DNA of 44,405 nucleotides. Source: JAJFUG01 sp964473155 (lineage in GTDB: Bacteria; Gemmatimonadota; Glassbacteria; GWA2-58-10). Location of the stretch: NCBI GenBank assembly GCA_964473155.1, contig CAYYNT010000029.1, positions 1 through 44,405 of the forward strand, read 5' to 3'. Positions 33,441 through 42,831 of the stretch are shown here, piece by piece; position 1 is the stretch's first letter; the number at the start of each line of letters is the position of its first letter. Position numbers and translations under genes: made by a program. The notes under the pieces are model-generated. The model was given only the letters and a program-made list of their open reading frames with translations, had not been told where the DNA came from and searched no databases.

Positions 33441-35078
33441 TCACCCCTTCCGCTCCGGAGGCAATTCCGGACTTGAGCCTGCTTTATGCTGTACGCCAGT
33501 CTGCGGCGCAAGTATGCGTCCGGCCAGACGGTTAAACTCGCTGATAAAAGGCTGTTTCCACTTGTATGAAAGCCCAGCGGCATGAATCCGCGACGCTTCC
33601 CCGCCTTCCGGGCGCACCAGCACCCAGAATTCACGATGATTGACGTAAAAAGACAGCGCTATCCCCAGGGCCATAAGCATGAATCCAAGCCAGATCAGAT
33701 TCTGCGACCGATGCGTGCGGATTGTGAGACCTGTGATATAACCCTTTCCGTACTCACCCATGACGATTGAATAGGGATGATCCGCATGATGGCTGAAATT
33801 GGGGAAGTTTTTGAAGACCCAGGTCCGCATCTTTTCGCCCCCCGCTCCGTTCACCACCACCTCCGCCGCCGGGTTGCGATCCTCTCCGGTTGAATTTGTC
33901 ACCTGCCCGCCGGCATTCATCTGGAACGAGCCGACAAAACGGAGCACCCTCACGGAATCTCCGGTTTCGCCGAGGGGTGCAGCCTCGCCGCCTGGTTGAA
34001 GCCGAATGTCAACCGTTCTGCCGGATGCCTGGCTGTCTGAGGAGGTGACAGTCAGGTCCACCCATTCGGCCCCCCCATCGCCCGGAGCGTACGAGCTCTG
34101 ATAAAAATATACTCCGCGGTGTATCAAGGGATCGTTGACCCGGATGACATGCGAAAAGAGCGGTTTCCCCTCCTCCAGCACTGTCACCGTGGAGAGATAG
34201 GCCAGAGGTTTGCCCTGAGGAGTGAACTGCGCCTCGAAACGATCGAGACGGACGCTGAAAAGCGAAGCGATGGACAGATTTTCCGGCAATTCCCGCCAGT
34301 CGCTGTCCCTGACGAGACGGTCGGTCTCAAGCAGACCATTTTGGCGGGGTTCAAGCCTGAACGCCTGGCGGATACGGTTCAGCATCAGCCCGGACTGGTA
34401 GCCCGGACTTGCCAGGTAGCTCATGTCAGGGATTCTGGCTGTTTCTGAGCGGCCCAGCCACTGGAAATGCTCGAAGCTCAGCAGGTAGCTGACAGCCGCT
34501 CCCACAATAACGATAACCATCGATATATGCGTCAGGAACGGTCCGAACGGACTGAACCGTCCACGGCGGCCGTACAGAAGGCGCTCGCCCGGTGATTCGC
34601 CCGGACTTTCGAAAACGGCGTATCCCTCCGATCTCAGCACACGCGCCGCCAGTCCCGCCGCATCGTCGACACCGAGAGCTATTCTCCCAGTGCGGTTGTT
34701 CCCCTGATCGCGATAGCTTTTTTCATCTTTCAGAAAATGACGGCGCCGCACCAGGCGAATTATGCTTCCCAGACGGTTGAACGAGCAGACCAGGATGTTG
34801 AAACAGAGAAGGGCCAGCAGAACGTAGTACCACCAGGCCGTGAATACGTGGTCCAGGCCCAGGAAAACAAATATCCCACCGAGCAGCTTCCCGTACTTTT
34901 CGATATACAGCATTTCGAGCGAACCGGCGAAACCGTCCGGCGGGTATTGCGGCAACAGCACGCCGATCACGCTCACCGTGGTCATGAGAATAAGCAGCGC
35001 CACGGCGAACTTCATCGAATCCATCAGTTTCCAGAGCGTCCCCGTAAAACCGCCGCGGCTCTTTTCGCTGTTGGCCAA
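33441..35078 (-). CDS. resB: Cytochrome c biogenesis protein ResB/Ccs1
   Basis: A 545-residue membrane protein forming the system II cytochrome c synthase with CcsA. N-terminal segments FAVALLILMTTVSVIGVLLP and YYVLLALLCFNILVCSFNR, then LTHISMVIVIVGAAVSYLL, are membrane helices; a large extracytoplasmic domain (about 200-465) contains the HVIRVNDPLIHRGVYFYQSS block typical of ResB, and a final helix (IWLGFMLMALGIALSFYV) precedes a cytoplasmic tail. The start is a TTG at 35078, supported by a perfect AGGAGG 7 bases upstream. It overlaps the ccsA region at 33441. The pair implies at least one periplasmic c-type cytochrome. Confidence 0.93.
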   Translation of the reverse strand: MANSEKSRGGFTGTLWKLMDSMKFAVALLILMTTVSVIGVLLPQYPPDGFAGSLEMLYIEKYGKLLGGIFVFLGLDHVFTAWWYYVLLALLCFNILVCSFNRLGSIIRLVRRRHFLKDEKSYRDQGNNRTGRIALGVDDAAGLAARVLRSEGYAVFESPGESPGERLLYGRRGRFSPFGPFLTHISMVIVIVGAAVSYLLSFEHFQWLGRSETARIPDMSYLASPGYQSGLMLNRIRQAFRLEPRQNGLLETDRLVRDSDWRELPENLSIASLFSVRLDRFEAQFTPQGKPLAYLSTVTVLEEGKPLFSHVIRVNDPLIHRGVYFYQSSYAPGDGGAEWVDLTVTSSDSQASGRTVDIRLQPGGEAAPLGETGDSVRVLRFVGSFQMNAGGQVTNSTGEDRNPAAEVVVNGAGGEKMRTWVFKNFPNFSHHADHPYSIVMGEYGKGYITGLTIRTHRSQNLIWLGFMLMALGIALSFYVNHREFWVLVRPEGGEASRIHAAGLSYKWKQPFISEFNRLAGRILAPQTGVQHKAGSSPELPPERKG

Positions 35079-35085
35079 AACAATT

Positions 35086-35091
35086 CCTCCT
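35086..35091 (-). promoter_or_regulatory. Shine-Dalgarno AGGAGG deciding the TTG start of resB
   Basis: AGGAGG on the minus strand, then a 7-base spacer and TTG at 35078. No ATG or GTG occurs before the first membrane helix, so the TTG is the likely start. Confidence 0.8.
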
Positions 35092-35190
35092 GGTGCGTAT
35101 CAATCCCCGGCGAAAACTGTCTCCTTTATTCCCGTCCCAATTGAATCGAACAGAGCGGGATTTGTTACATTATTCCGGCGCTTTAAGCGA

Positions 35191-36738
35191 TCATTCCCAT
35201 TCTATGGTCGCCGGCGGTTTGCTGCTGATATCATAAACCACCCGGTTAACGCCGTTCACTTCGTTAATGATGCGGTTGGAAATAAGGCCTAACACCTCCG
35301 TCGGCATGCGATACCAGTCTGCGGTCATACCGTCCCGGCTGGTGACGGCGCGCAAGGCGATAACATTGTCGTAAGTCCGCTCATCGCCCATCACTCCCAC
35401 TGTCTGCACCGGCAGCAGCACGGCGAACGCCTGCCATATCTCATCGTATATCCCGGCGGCGCGTATCGCGGAAATATATATGTCATCCGCCTCGCGCAGG
35501 ATATCCAGGCGTTTTCGCGTAATTTCGCCCAGAACGCGCACGGCCAGCCCCGGGCCGGGGAAAGGGTGACGTCCCACCAGTTCATGCGACAGCCCCAGTT
35601 CACGGCCGACCGATCGAACCTCGTCCTTGAACAGCTCACGCAGCGGCTCAACCAGGCGAAGGTTCATCTTTTCCGGAAGGCCGCCCACGTTATGGTGGCT
35701 TTTAATGGTGGCCGAGGGTCCTTTCACGGAAACCGACTCGATAACATCCGGATAAAGAGTGCCCTGCACCAGGAAAGCCGCGTCCCCCACATTTAGCGCC
35801 TCCTCCTCGAAAACGCGTATGAAAGTCTCGCCTATTATCTTGCGCTTTCTTTCCGGGTCCACCACTCCGGCCAGCTCTTCCAGGAAACGGTCCGAGGCAT
35901 CCACACAGATAAGGTTTATATGAAAATTGCTACGAAAAGTCTTCTCCACCTGCGCGAACTCGTTCTTGCGCAGAAGACCATTGTCCACGAAAATGCAGGT
36001 GAGCTGATCGCCGATTGCCCGGTGCACCAGCACAGCGGCGACCGCCGAGTCCACGCCGCCGCTCAGTCCGCAGATCACCCGGCCGCCGCCCGCCTGCGAC
36101 CGGATACGCTCGATGGATTCCTCTATGAAATAACCCGCGGTCCAGTCCGCTTTCAGGCCGGCCACCCGGAAAAGAAAATTAGCGATAATGCGGCTGCCCT
36201 GTTCGGTGTGCGCCACCTCGGGATGGAACTGCACGCCGAATATCTTTCGCGAGGGGTCGCCCATCGCCGCCGCCGGGCAGTTAGCCGTGGAAGCCAGATG
36301 CTGGTAACGCGCGGGGAAATTGCTCAGGTAGTCGCCATGGCTCATCCAGACATCGAGCTGGCCGGAAGATTCCAGCCCGTAGAAAAGATTGGAATAATCC
36401 GCAATCTTCAGCTCGGCCCGCCCGTACTCGCGTTTCTCGGCCCTCTCGACTTTGGCGCCTTCATAATACGCCAGCAGTTGCATACCGTAACAGATTCCCA
36501 GCACGGGCAGACCCAGCTCAAGTATCTCGCGGTCGCAGTGAGGAGCGCCCTCGCCGTATATGCTGGACGGCCCCCCGGAAAGAATGACAGCCGCTGGTCC
36601 TATTTCTTTCAGCTTCGCCGCGCTTACCGTATATGGGAGTATTTCACAGTACACATGCTGCTCCCGCACTGTCCGGGCGATAAGCTGGCTGTATTGCGCG
36701 CCGAAATCGAGAATTACAACCATTTGTTTCTTGTTCAT
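35191..36738 (-). CDS. guaA: GMP synthase (glutamine-hydrolysing)
   Basis: Converts XMP to GMP with glutamine and ATP. The 515-residue protein has an N-terminal class I amidotransferase with nucleophile Cys83 in GICYGMQ and the His-Glu pair in QFHPEVAHT. The ATP pyrophosphatase P-loop is GLSGGVDSAVAA, and the C-terminal dimerisation domain includes RHPFPGPGLAVRVLGE and ends KPPATIEWE, as in the family. The ATG at 36738 has GGAAGG upstream. It is 112 bases ahead of resB on the same strand. No purine riboswitch is visible upstream. Confidence 0.97.
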   Translation of the reverse strand: MNKKQMVVILDFGAQYSQLIARTVREQHVYCEILPYTVSAAKLKEIGPAAVILSGGPSSIYGEGAPHCDREILELGLPVLGICYGMQLLAYYEGAKVERAEKREYGRAELKIADYSNLFYGLESSGQLDVWMSHGDYLSNFPARYQHLASTANCPAAAMGDPSRKIFGVQFHPEVAHTEQGSRIIANFLFRVAGLKADWTAGYFIEESIERIRSQAGGGRVICGLSGGVDSAVAAVLVHRAIGDQLTCIFVDNGLLRKNEFAQVEKTFRSNFHINLICVDASDRFLEELAGVVDPERKRKIIGETFIRVFEEEALNVGDAAFLVQGTLYPDVIESVSVKGPSATIKSHHNVGGLPEKMNLRLVEPLRELFKDEVRSVGRELGLSHELVGRHPFPGPGLAVRVLGEITRKRLDILREADDIYISAIRAAGIYDEIWQAFAVLLPVQTVGVMGDERTYDNVIALRAVTSRDGMTADWYRMPTEVLGLISNRIINEVNGVNRVVYDISSKPPATIEWE

Positions 36739-36872
36739 GCCTATATACCTTCCATCAATATCTTTACGCTTAAGTTGTAATGTTCAGCTTTAAGCATCGG
36801 ATTGTAAAACGGCCCCTCTTTCATCCCGATCCTTTTATTCCGGTCTGGAGATTTATTAAGAATGAGAATATA

Positions 36873-38654
36873 CTACAATTTCCTCAGCAACGCCAGCAGA
36901 TCAAAGACATCCACCCGGTTGTCATCATTCAGGTCGTAAAGGCTGTCATCCCCGCCTGACGAGGGTCCGCGACCGAGGCGGCGCAGAAGGGCCAACAGGT
37001 CGAACACATCCACCCGGCCGCTGCCGTCCAAGTCATAGTACCGGGCGACCGGCCGGCTGACCGAGACCGGCCATGACGTCAGCCTCTTATCCCCCGCATA
37101 CAAAACCACTTCCAGTGCGGCCCGTTCCAGCTTGCCCTTGAATGCCCCGCGCAGGCTCTCCGGCGACACCCGCGCCAGGCTGTCCAGAGGGATATCGGGA
37201 AAGGCCAGGGAAGAATCAGGTAAATCCAGCCGGGATTCGGCGCTTGCCAGTCGTACGGTCAACGGTCCGGGGTTGGATGGATATCCACGGTTTGTCAGCC
37301 TGAAACCGATACCGAATTCAGCCGAATCCACTCCTGTGTACTCAATTCTCAGACTGTCCATTCCCGGCTCGAAACCGGCAAGGCGCGCCAGAGTGAAACA
37401 GAACGGGAGGTTAAGACCGCAGAGATACTCGATCCGGCTGACCGGAGGCCAGAAATCATCCGTTTTCTCTCCTATTTCGATGCTCCAGGCCATGATTTTC
37501 GGATGCGAACTGTCGCCATATTCCCAGTCGGTAAGCTCACCATTGACCCTGTAACCCAGAGTGCGGCTGGCGGAGCCGTGACGGTGCTGGTTTTCAGCAG
37601 TCAGTTCACGCCCCAGCCGGGCGTAAAGTATTGAATCCGGTGGTTGCAGGTCGGCATAACCCCAGGGATTTATAAGCACCGAGCTGTAAGAATGAAAATT
37701 CACCGCGCAGGAAAAGAAACGCGAATTGATGAAATCCCGCAGAGCTCGGCTCTCAGGCTCGCTGAACGCCGAGGGCCCGCGGTAGCTTTCCCATGAGCTG
37801 TACTGGCTTGAACCGCTGTTATCGAAGCCCCACATGTAGCTGAAATTACGGTTGAGGTCCACCCCATCGAATAATCCAACTATTAACCCGTCGCCGTCAT
37901 TGTCTCGTGCATTCTTACGCCAGAGCCCGAAACCGCCACCACCTGAATAAATCTGCCAGTTTCTCTCGTAACCGTCAGGATTCACAAGCGGAATGAAATA
38001 CATCTCGCGGTTTTCCACCAGGGCGGTCACCGAATCCGCTTTACCGTAATTTTCGATCAACCACTTCAAGTAGTACAGCAGACACATCACCCCGGCGCCC
38101 TCGCGGGCATGGATCAGAGAATTGTACAGCACCTCCGGCTCGTCCTCGTCCGCAGCAGCGTTGTCAGAGACGCGAACTGCCCAGAGAGGCCGGTTCTCCT
38201 GAGTACGTCCGATCTCAAAACGCTGCGAGATTATTCCATGCCTGTCATTGCGGATAAGCGAGTCAACGAAAGCCTCTATCTCATTCGGGCTGAAAAATCC
38301 GCCCATCGAGCCGGATGCAAAACCTCCGGCCGCGGCCGGACGGGGTCCGGCCTGGCGCTGTCCGGCAAGGTAAAGACCGTAATCCTCGATCAGCACCCTG
38401 GCCGTAAAACCACGCTCAACGAGCCAGGCCTGTTCGAGCGGATTCGCCAGCACTGTCGCCTTGTCTGCCTCCAGCGTCAGCACTTCGATCCCGGCCGAGT
38501 GGACGAGTTCAAGAGCGGCGCTGTCGGCAGGGACAATCTCCAGAACGTTCCAGCGCGGCTGTTCATTCCGCGCGGCTGCCTGACCCAGGCCATAAAAAAG
38601 AAAAAGGGCCGCAAGCAGCCCTTTGAAAATGTATTTGCACCGTTTCCCGCTCAC
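36873..38654 (-). CDS. Secreted M14 zinc carboxypeptidase with C-terminal dockerin-like domain
   Basis: A 593-residue exported metallocarboxypeptidase. The signal peptide spans about 1-29. The M14 domain has zinc ligands His182 and Glu185 in IHAREGAGV and His321 in NFHSYSS, the catalytic Glu393 in AWSIEIGEK, and substrate-binding DLNRNF. An N-terminal region (about 35-120) could be a prodomain. The C-terminal 55 residues are a dockerin-like EF-hand pair (DLDGSGRVDVFDLLALLRRL and DLNDDNRVDVFDLLALLRKL). The start is a GTG at 38654 that overlaps the SPOR gene stop (GTGA); GGGGAT lies 7 bases upstream. Confidence 0.92.
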   Translation of the reverse strand: MSGKRCKYIFKGLLAALFLFYGLGQAAARNEQPRWNVLEIVPADSAALELVHSAGIEVLTLEADKATVLANPLEQAWLVERGFTARVLIEDYGLYLAGQRQAGPRPAAAGGFASGSMGGFFSPNEIEAFVDSLIRNDRHGIISQRFEIGRTQENRPLWAVRVSDNAAADEDEPEVLYNSLIHAREGAGVMCLLYYLKWLIENYGKADSVTALVENREMYFIPLVNPDGYERNWQIYSGGGGFGLWRKNARDNDGDGLIVGLFDGVDLNRNFSYMWGFDNSGSSQYSSWESYRGPSAFSEPESRALRDFINSRFFSCAVNFHSYSSVLINPWGYADLQPPDSILYARLGRELTAENQHRHGSASRTLGYRVNGELTDWEYGDSSHPKIMAWSIEIGEKTDDFWPPVSRIEYLCGLNLPFCFTLARLAGFEPGMDSLRIEYTGVDSAEFGIGFRLTNRGYPSNPGPLTVRLASAESRLDLPDSSLAFPDIPLDSLARVSPESLRGAFKGKLERAALEVVLYAGDKRLTSWPVSVSRPVARYYDLDGSGRVDVFDLLALLRRLGRGPSSGGDDSLYDLNDDNRVDVFDLLALLRKL

Positions 38655-39202
38655 CGGTTTATCCCCGCGCTGACAACCCAGGCATCCGGGTAACCCAGCC
38701 CCTGAAAAAAGGTTTTCAGGGCCTCAGCTTCCTGACGAGTCGCACAATCCCCGGCGTGAACTTTCCACATTGGAGCGTAATAACGGACATAAACTTTTTT
38801 TGAGGGTCCGGCCTGCTCTCTTACTCTGCCGGCCAGAACCTCGGCGCTCTCCTGATCGGCGAAAGCGCCAAGCTGGATACGCCAGCCCATGGTCACTCCG
38901 GAGGGCAAAGTTTCCGGCGCTGGTATTTCCGTTACAGATGAGACGCTCTTTCCCGCAGTGGGCGAGGGTTGGCCTTTCAGCGCCATCGAGTCCTCGAACT
39001 GTTCATACACACCGGCCTTGATCGCCTCTTCATTGGTTTTGAAAACCTGTTCGTTCCTGCTACGGCTGCCGGCGGACGGCGCAGGAGCCACCGCCCTATG
39101 TCTGCTGCACGCCGAAACAACCAGTGTCATGGCAATCGCGGTCAAGACAGCTTTCTGGACAGGAAAATGATACATGAAGCAGGTGCGATGCATATTTCTC
39201 AT
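38651..39202 (-). CDS. SPOR-domain lipoprotein
   Basis: A 183-residue predicted lipoprotein: a basic N-terminus and hydrophobic core end in the lipobox VVSAC. After a low-complexity linker, the C-terminal 75 residues are a SPOR domain (GWRIQLGAFADQESAEVLAG, VRYYAPMWKVHAGD), which binds glycan strands of peptidoglycan lacking stem peptides, often at division sites. The ATG at 39202 has GGAG 5 bases upstream; an ATG at 39223 is earlier but lacks one. It overlaps the M14 gene, so the two are coupled. It suggests peptidoglycan or envelope attachment near a secreted carboxypeptidase. Confidence 0.85.
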   Translation of the reverse strand: MRNMHRTCFMYHFPVQKAVLTAIAMTLVVSACSRHRAVAPAPSAGSRSRNEQVFKTNEEAIKAGVYEQFEDSMALKGQPSPTAGKSVSSVTEIPAPETLPSGVTMGWRIQLGAFADQESAEVLAGRVREQAGPSKKVYVRYYAPMWKVHAGDCATRQEAEALKTFFQGLGYPDAWVVSAGINR

Positions 39203-39265
39203 CCGTTCTCCAGGATGGAACATGTTTCATGCAATGCAGGATGTCTCAGGTTATGGTCCCGTTGG

Positions 39266-39294
39266 ATATTACAATCAGCTCAATCGGCTGTCAA
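39266..39294 (-). promoter_or_regulatory. Near-consensus sigma70 promoter for the SPOR-carboxypeptidase pair
   Basis: On the minus strand TTGACA (39294-39289), a 17-base spacer, then TAATAT (39271-39266). The -35 is perfect. The ATG at 39202 lies 63 bases downstream of the -10. Confidence 0.82.
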
Positions 39295-39590
39295 GCCGTA
39301 ACACCGGGAGCATTACCATTCTTCCCTGCATTAGAATCTGGTCATATGAATTTCCCCCCATAATTTAATTTTTACTCAGGCTGAATTTGTGCGATTCAAT
39401 ACAATATGTGCGCTTTCGTGTACACTGTTCCAATCCCGCGAAAGCCAATCTGCTTGTAACTTTTTCAATCGCACGCGGTTCAAGCTTTATCTCCAGATGG
39501 TACAAGATATGCTAAACTCTCTGTGAGTGTCCTTAATAATCCAGCGCTTTAAGCACTTTTTCAGCATGCCTTGAATGATACAGATAAAAA
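39295..39590. other. Intergenic region upstream of the HD-GYP gene
   Basis: Together with the promoter region this forms a 388-base divergent gap. It is A/T-rich compared with its neighbours. No gene, tRNA or clear plus-strand promoter is recognisable; the HD-GYP promoter must lie here but does not match sigma70 consensus well. Confidence 0.4.
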
Positions 39591-41792
39591 ATGCCGCAGG
39601 TTGAGCCTATGCATATATTGAAGATGAGAGATATCGGGGAAAAAATGCATGAAAACTGCGAAAAACAGCCAAATGGGACCTGCAGCGGAGTGATGCTTAT
39701 AGGACTTGTAAACAGCAGGGATGAATCCTGGCTGAAGCGGCATTGTGCGTATGAATCAAGAATGCGCATGTTTGCCCGGGTCAAGGATTTCATCTGTTAT
39801 TTCTATTCAATGCTGTGCAGCTCCGATAATCCTCCTGTCCTGATCTGTTCCAGTTCGCTTTTCAATGAACTCCAGCGCTCTCTTCCATCTCGTGGACTGC
39901 GTCGAGACGTGCTTGTCCATCGGATTTTGCTTCTCAGGTCCTTGCAAGATGACACTGGACCCGATCAGGAGTTGAATGCGAGCGACCTGATTCTGGGCAG
40001 TCTGGTCAGTCCTTACGATCTCAAACAATTCGAGGCATTTCTCGACGGGGCGTCCGCAATTTCATCAGAAAGAGCCGTTTCAGGCATTGAAGAGCATGAC
40101 AGAGACCATCTTGTCACCGTTGCCAATACGGGTCTTCAACGCGCCTTACGGGAGATCCGTCAGGTTCAGAACACCTCGGCGGACATAGATGAGTTATTCA
40201 AAATTCTGGTGCGTAACGCGCGCAGATTATGCAACACCGAGATTGGAATTCTGGTATCACCCGTCCTTGGATGCATTTTTCTCGCCGAAGGAGAACAGAA
40301 TGAAAAGCGAGTTGACCTTGTTAAAGGTTTGTTTGAAAACAGCACCCTTCCTTTCAACCATATAGTCGCCAACCGGTCAAGTTTCGTACAGTCGCCTTAC
40401 AGGTTATCCCAGTTGTCAGAATATATAAAAGACTTCCCCAGGCTAAGTTCCCTGGCCGCTATCCCGCTGAAGGAAACAACCCGTTCAACCGCCGTTTTAG
40501 CCGTGGGAAACAGCTCCGGTTCCGGGCTGGAAAAAAACGCAGCGCAAAACCTCGATCTGCTGGCTGAAATCGGACTTCTGGCTCTGGACAACAATCAGGT
40601 TCAGCAGCAACTGGAAAATACCAGGACAGACCTGAGTAAAGCATATGAAGACCTTAATCTCACCTATCAGGACCTTCAAAATCACGTCGTAATAGTCGAT
40701 CAGTTACAGAGCCTGGGACACAGGATCAACGCAGCAATAGACATCCGTGCGATCCTGCGTGAACTGGTAGAGGGCGCTCATCATCTGCTTGATTGTGAAT
40801 TCTGTCTTATCGCTTTCCGGGAAAAAGAAGACCAGCAGTACTATTTTTACACGAATAACGAAATCTGCCAGTTCTTCCTTGAGATGGGCGGAGACTCGCC
40901 GATAAACAGTTTCCCGTTCTTCAAAAACCCATCGTCGCTCGGCGAATCCTTCCTCGACAACAACCCGGCCGAGGAACTGGTGCGGCCAATGCGGCCATAT
41001 CACGTGGAAATAAAAAATACTCTGGCTGTTCCGCTGACTCAGGACAACAATACACTTGGATTCCTGGCCGGATTCAACAAGAAAAACGGCGGATTCTCCT
41101 CAACCGACCGTTTCCTGGTTCGCGCTCTGGCAGGCACGGCTATTACGGCAATAATGAACTCCTCCCTTGTCCGCGGTTTCAAAGGTCTTTTCCAGCACAG
41201 CGTAAAAACACTGGCGAACGCTATCGAAGCCAGGGATATCTATACGCGCGGCCATACCGACCGGGTTTCTGCATTCACCCAGGAACTGGCTCTTCAACTC
41301 GGCTGGGACAGCCAGGCGCTTGAGCACGCCTATATTGGGACACTGCTGCATGATATCGGCAAAATTGGGATACCTGATGCTATTCTGAGCAAACCGGATC
41401 GCCTGACAGAAGGCGAGTTCGCCAAAATGCGCGAGCACGTGCTGATAGGTGTCAGAATTGTGAAAGACATACCGCAACTCGAACCGGTGAACTATTTCAT
41501 TAGGCACCATCACGAGCGCTATGACGGACGCGGCTACCCGGACAAGCTCGCGGGAGAGGATATTCCGCTGGCCGGCCGTCTGGTGGCTGTGGCGGACAGC
41601 TTTGACGCCATGACCAGCGACCGCCCTTACCGCAAGGGCATGGACCTGGACCGGGCGGTCAATGAGCTTAAACGCAACTCGGGAACACAGTTCGATCCGC
41701 ACGTAGTGGAACTATTCCTGTATCTTTTCGAAAGCGGAGCGCTGGACAAGTACCTGGCGCGTCCCGAGGAAAAGACCACAGTCATTGATTAA
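39591..41792 (+). CDS. GAF-GAF-HD-GYP cyclic-di-GMP phosphodiesterase with uncharacterised N-terminal domain
   Basis: A 733-residue cytoplasmic regulator. The N-terminal about 170 residues match no domain I recognise. Two GAF-like domains follow (about 190-340 and 385-540), joined by a heptad-rich linker around LENTRTDLSKAYEDLNLTY. The C-terminal HD-GYP domain has HDIGKIGIPD (His587-Asp588) and HHHERYDGRGYP with Gly-Tyr-Pro at 648-650, plus VAVADSFDAMTSDRPYRK. All metal-binding residues look intact, so it should degrade c-di-GMP. The first ATG (39591) is annotated; ATGs at 39609 and around 39645 (the last with GGGGA upstream) are alternatives. It has no neighbour on its strand. Confidence 0.9.
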   Translation: MPQVEPMHILKMRDIGEKMHENCEKQPNGTCSGVMLIGLVNSRDESWLKRHCAYESRMRMFARVKDFICYFYSMLCSSDNPPVLICSSSLFNELQRSLPSRGLRRDVLVHRILLLRSLQDDTGPDQELNASDLILGSLVSPYDLKQFEAFLDGASAISSERAVSGIEEHDRDHLVTVANTGLQRALREIRQVQNTSADIDELFKILVRNARRLCNTEIGILVSPVLGCIFLAEGEQNEKRVDLVKGLFENSTLPFNHIVANRSSFVQSPYRLSQLSEYIKDFPRLSSLAAIPLKETTRSTAVLAVGNSSGSGLEKNAAQNLDLLAEIGLLALDNNQVQQQLENTRTDLSKAYEDLNLTYQDLQNHVVIVDQLQSLGHRINAAIDIRAILRELVEGAHHLLDCEFCLIAFREKEDQQYYFYTNNEICQFFLEMGGDSPINSFPFFKNPSSLGESFLDNNPAEELVRPMRPYHVEIKNTLAVPLTQDNNTLGFLAGFNKKNGGFSSTDRFLVRALAGTAITAIMNSSLVRGFKGLFQHSVKTLANAIEARDIYTRGHTDRVSAFTQELALQLGWDSQALEHAYIGTLLHDIGKIGIPDAILSKPDRLTEGEFAKMREHVLIGVRIVKDIPQLEPVNYFIRHHHERYDGRGYPDKLAGEDIPLAGRLVAVADSFDAMTSDRPYRKGMDLDRAVNELKRNSGTQFDPHVVELFLYLFESGALDKYLARPEEKTTVID

Positions 41793-41810
41793 ATCCTCAC
41801 GGAACTTCCC

Positions 41811-41826
41811 GGTTTGTTGACAAACC
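41811..41826. terminator. Small hairpin between converging HD-GYP and nitrilase genes
   Basis: GGTTTG-TTGA-CAAACC is a 6-bp stem with a 4-base loop in the 105-base gap where the two genes converge. No U-tract follows on either strand, so termination is only likely, not certain. Confidence 0.4.
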
Positions 41827-41897
41827 CCGAGAATGTAACACTGCCCGCTCACAAAAGGCCGGAGAAACGGAACTATAGCGTCTGCCTGATGAAACCG

Positions 41898-42770
41898 TCA
41901 TTCCGCCTCGGGTGAAACATCCTTTTGATCGAGCACCGCCTGTTTCATCGCCTCCCAGTGTTTCCGCAGAAACTCCGGATAGCATGATGATTGCCTTGCA
42001 TAGAAACCGGTGGCTTTGTCAAGATCGAGTACAGCGGTCAGAAGGCATTCCTCGTAGAAGCCGGCTTCGGCCAGCGGCAACCCGGTCGCATCGCGGATGA
42101 ACGACTGGCCGCTTGAGGACTCGGCCCCATCCGGTGACTGCCCCACCGTGTTCGCCGCCAGATGATGGATATAAGCTTTCGGACCGGCCGCCTGCTGCGC
42201 CCGCCCGGATGTGCGCTTCCAGGTCACCGCCTCCAGGCTTTCGCTGGAACAGGAGGGCTGGAAAAAAATCCTCGCCCCCAGCATGGCCGGTATCTGGAAA
42301 AGCTCGGGGTGACGGCCATCGCGGCAGATAGAGAGCGCGCAGTCCACATCGCCGATCCGGAAAAACGCGACCTTGTCGCCGGGGATGCAGTAGCGCCGCT
42401 CATCCTCTCCCGCAAGCTGGACCTTGGCGTATTCATAGGTCACGCTGCCCGATGGATCGATAACATGCGCCAGGTTAAGGAACTTGTCCTTCCAGGCGCG
42501 TATGCTCCCGACAATCGCCCAGATGTTGTTCTCAGCCGCGGCTCGGGCGGCCTCCTCCAGCGCGGCGATCACTGTCTGACGGGAGAGCTTGACCGCATAC
42601 GGGAAATAATAACCGGTCAGGCTGGCCTCCGGGAACAGAACGACCCGGCTGCCCTCTCTGGCCGCCTGAGCGATGAATTTACGGGTCAGCTCAAGGTTCC
42701 GCTCCAGGGACCTGGCCCAGTGCATCTGGACGCACGAGACCCGCATCGCGCCGAGTTTATTCTCATTCAT
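41898..42770 (-). CDS. Carbon-nitrogen hydrolase (nitrilase superfamily amidase)
   Basis: A 290-residue cytoplasmic amidohydrolase. The catalytic Glu-Lys-Cys triad is visible: Glu in FPEASLTGY, Lys in YEYAKVQLAGED and Cys in LSICRDGRHPE. It hydrolyses a C-N bond, usually an amide, but the substrate is not predictable. The ATG at 42770 has GGAG 8 bases upstream. It follows the UroD-family gene by 61 bases on the same strand, so both may act on one small molecule. Confidence 0.9.
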   Translation of the reverse strand: MNENKLGAMRVSCVQMHWARSLERNLELTRKFIAQAAREGSRVVLFPEASLTGYYFPYAVKLSRQTVIAALEEAARAAAENNIWAIVGSIRAWKDKFLNLAHVIDPSGSVTYEYAKVQLAGEDERRYCIPGDKVAFFRIGDVDCALSICRDGRHPELFQIPAMLGARIFFQPSCSSESLEAVTWKRTSGRAQQAAGPKAYIHHLAANTVGQSPDGAESSSGQSFIRDATGLPLAEAGFYEECLLTAVLDLDKATGFYARQSSCYPEFLRKHWEAMKQAVLDQKDVSPEAE

Positions 42771-42831
42771 TCTTCAATCTCCGCATTCGTCATGGAACAA
42801 TTTATAGAAAAATTATTCGCATAGCATGGTT

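Noticed and set aside
35920..36780. Long plus-strand open frame opposite guaA
   Set aside because: Antisense to GMP synthase; no domain and no ribosome site.
36739..36872. Possible purine riboswitch ahead of guaA
   Set aside because: The conserved riboswitch core sequences and helices are not found in the 134-base upstream gap.
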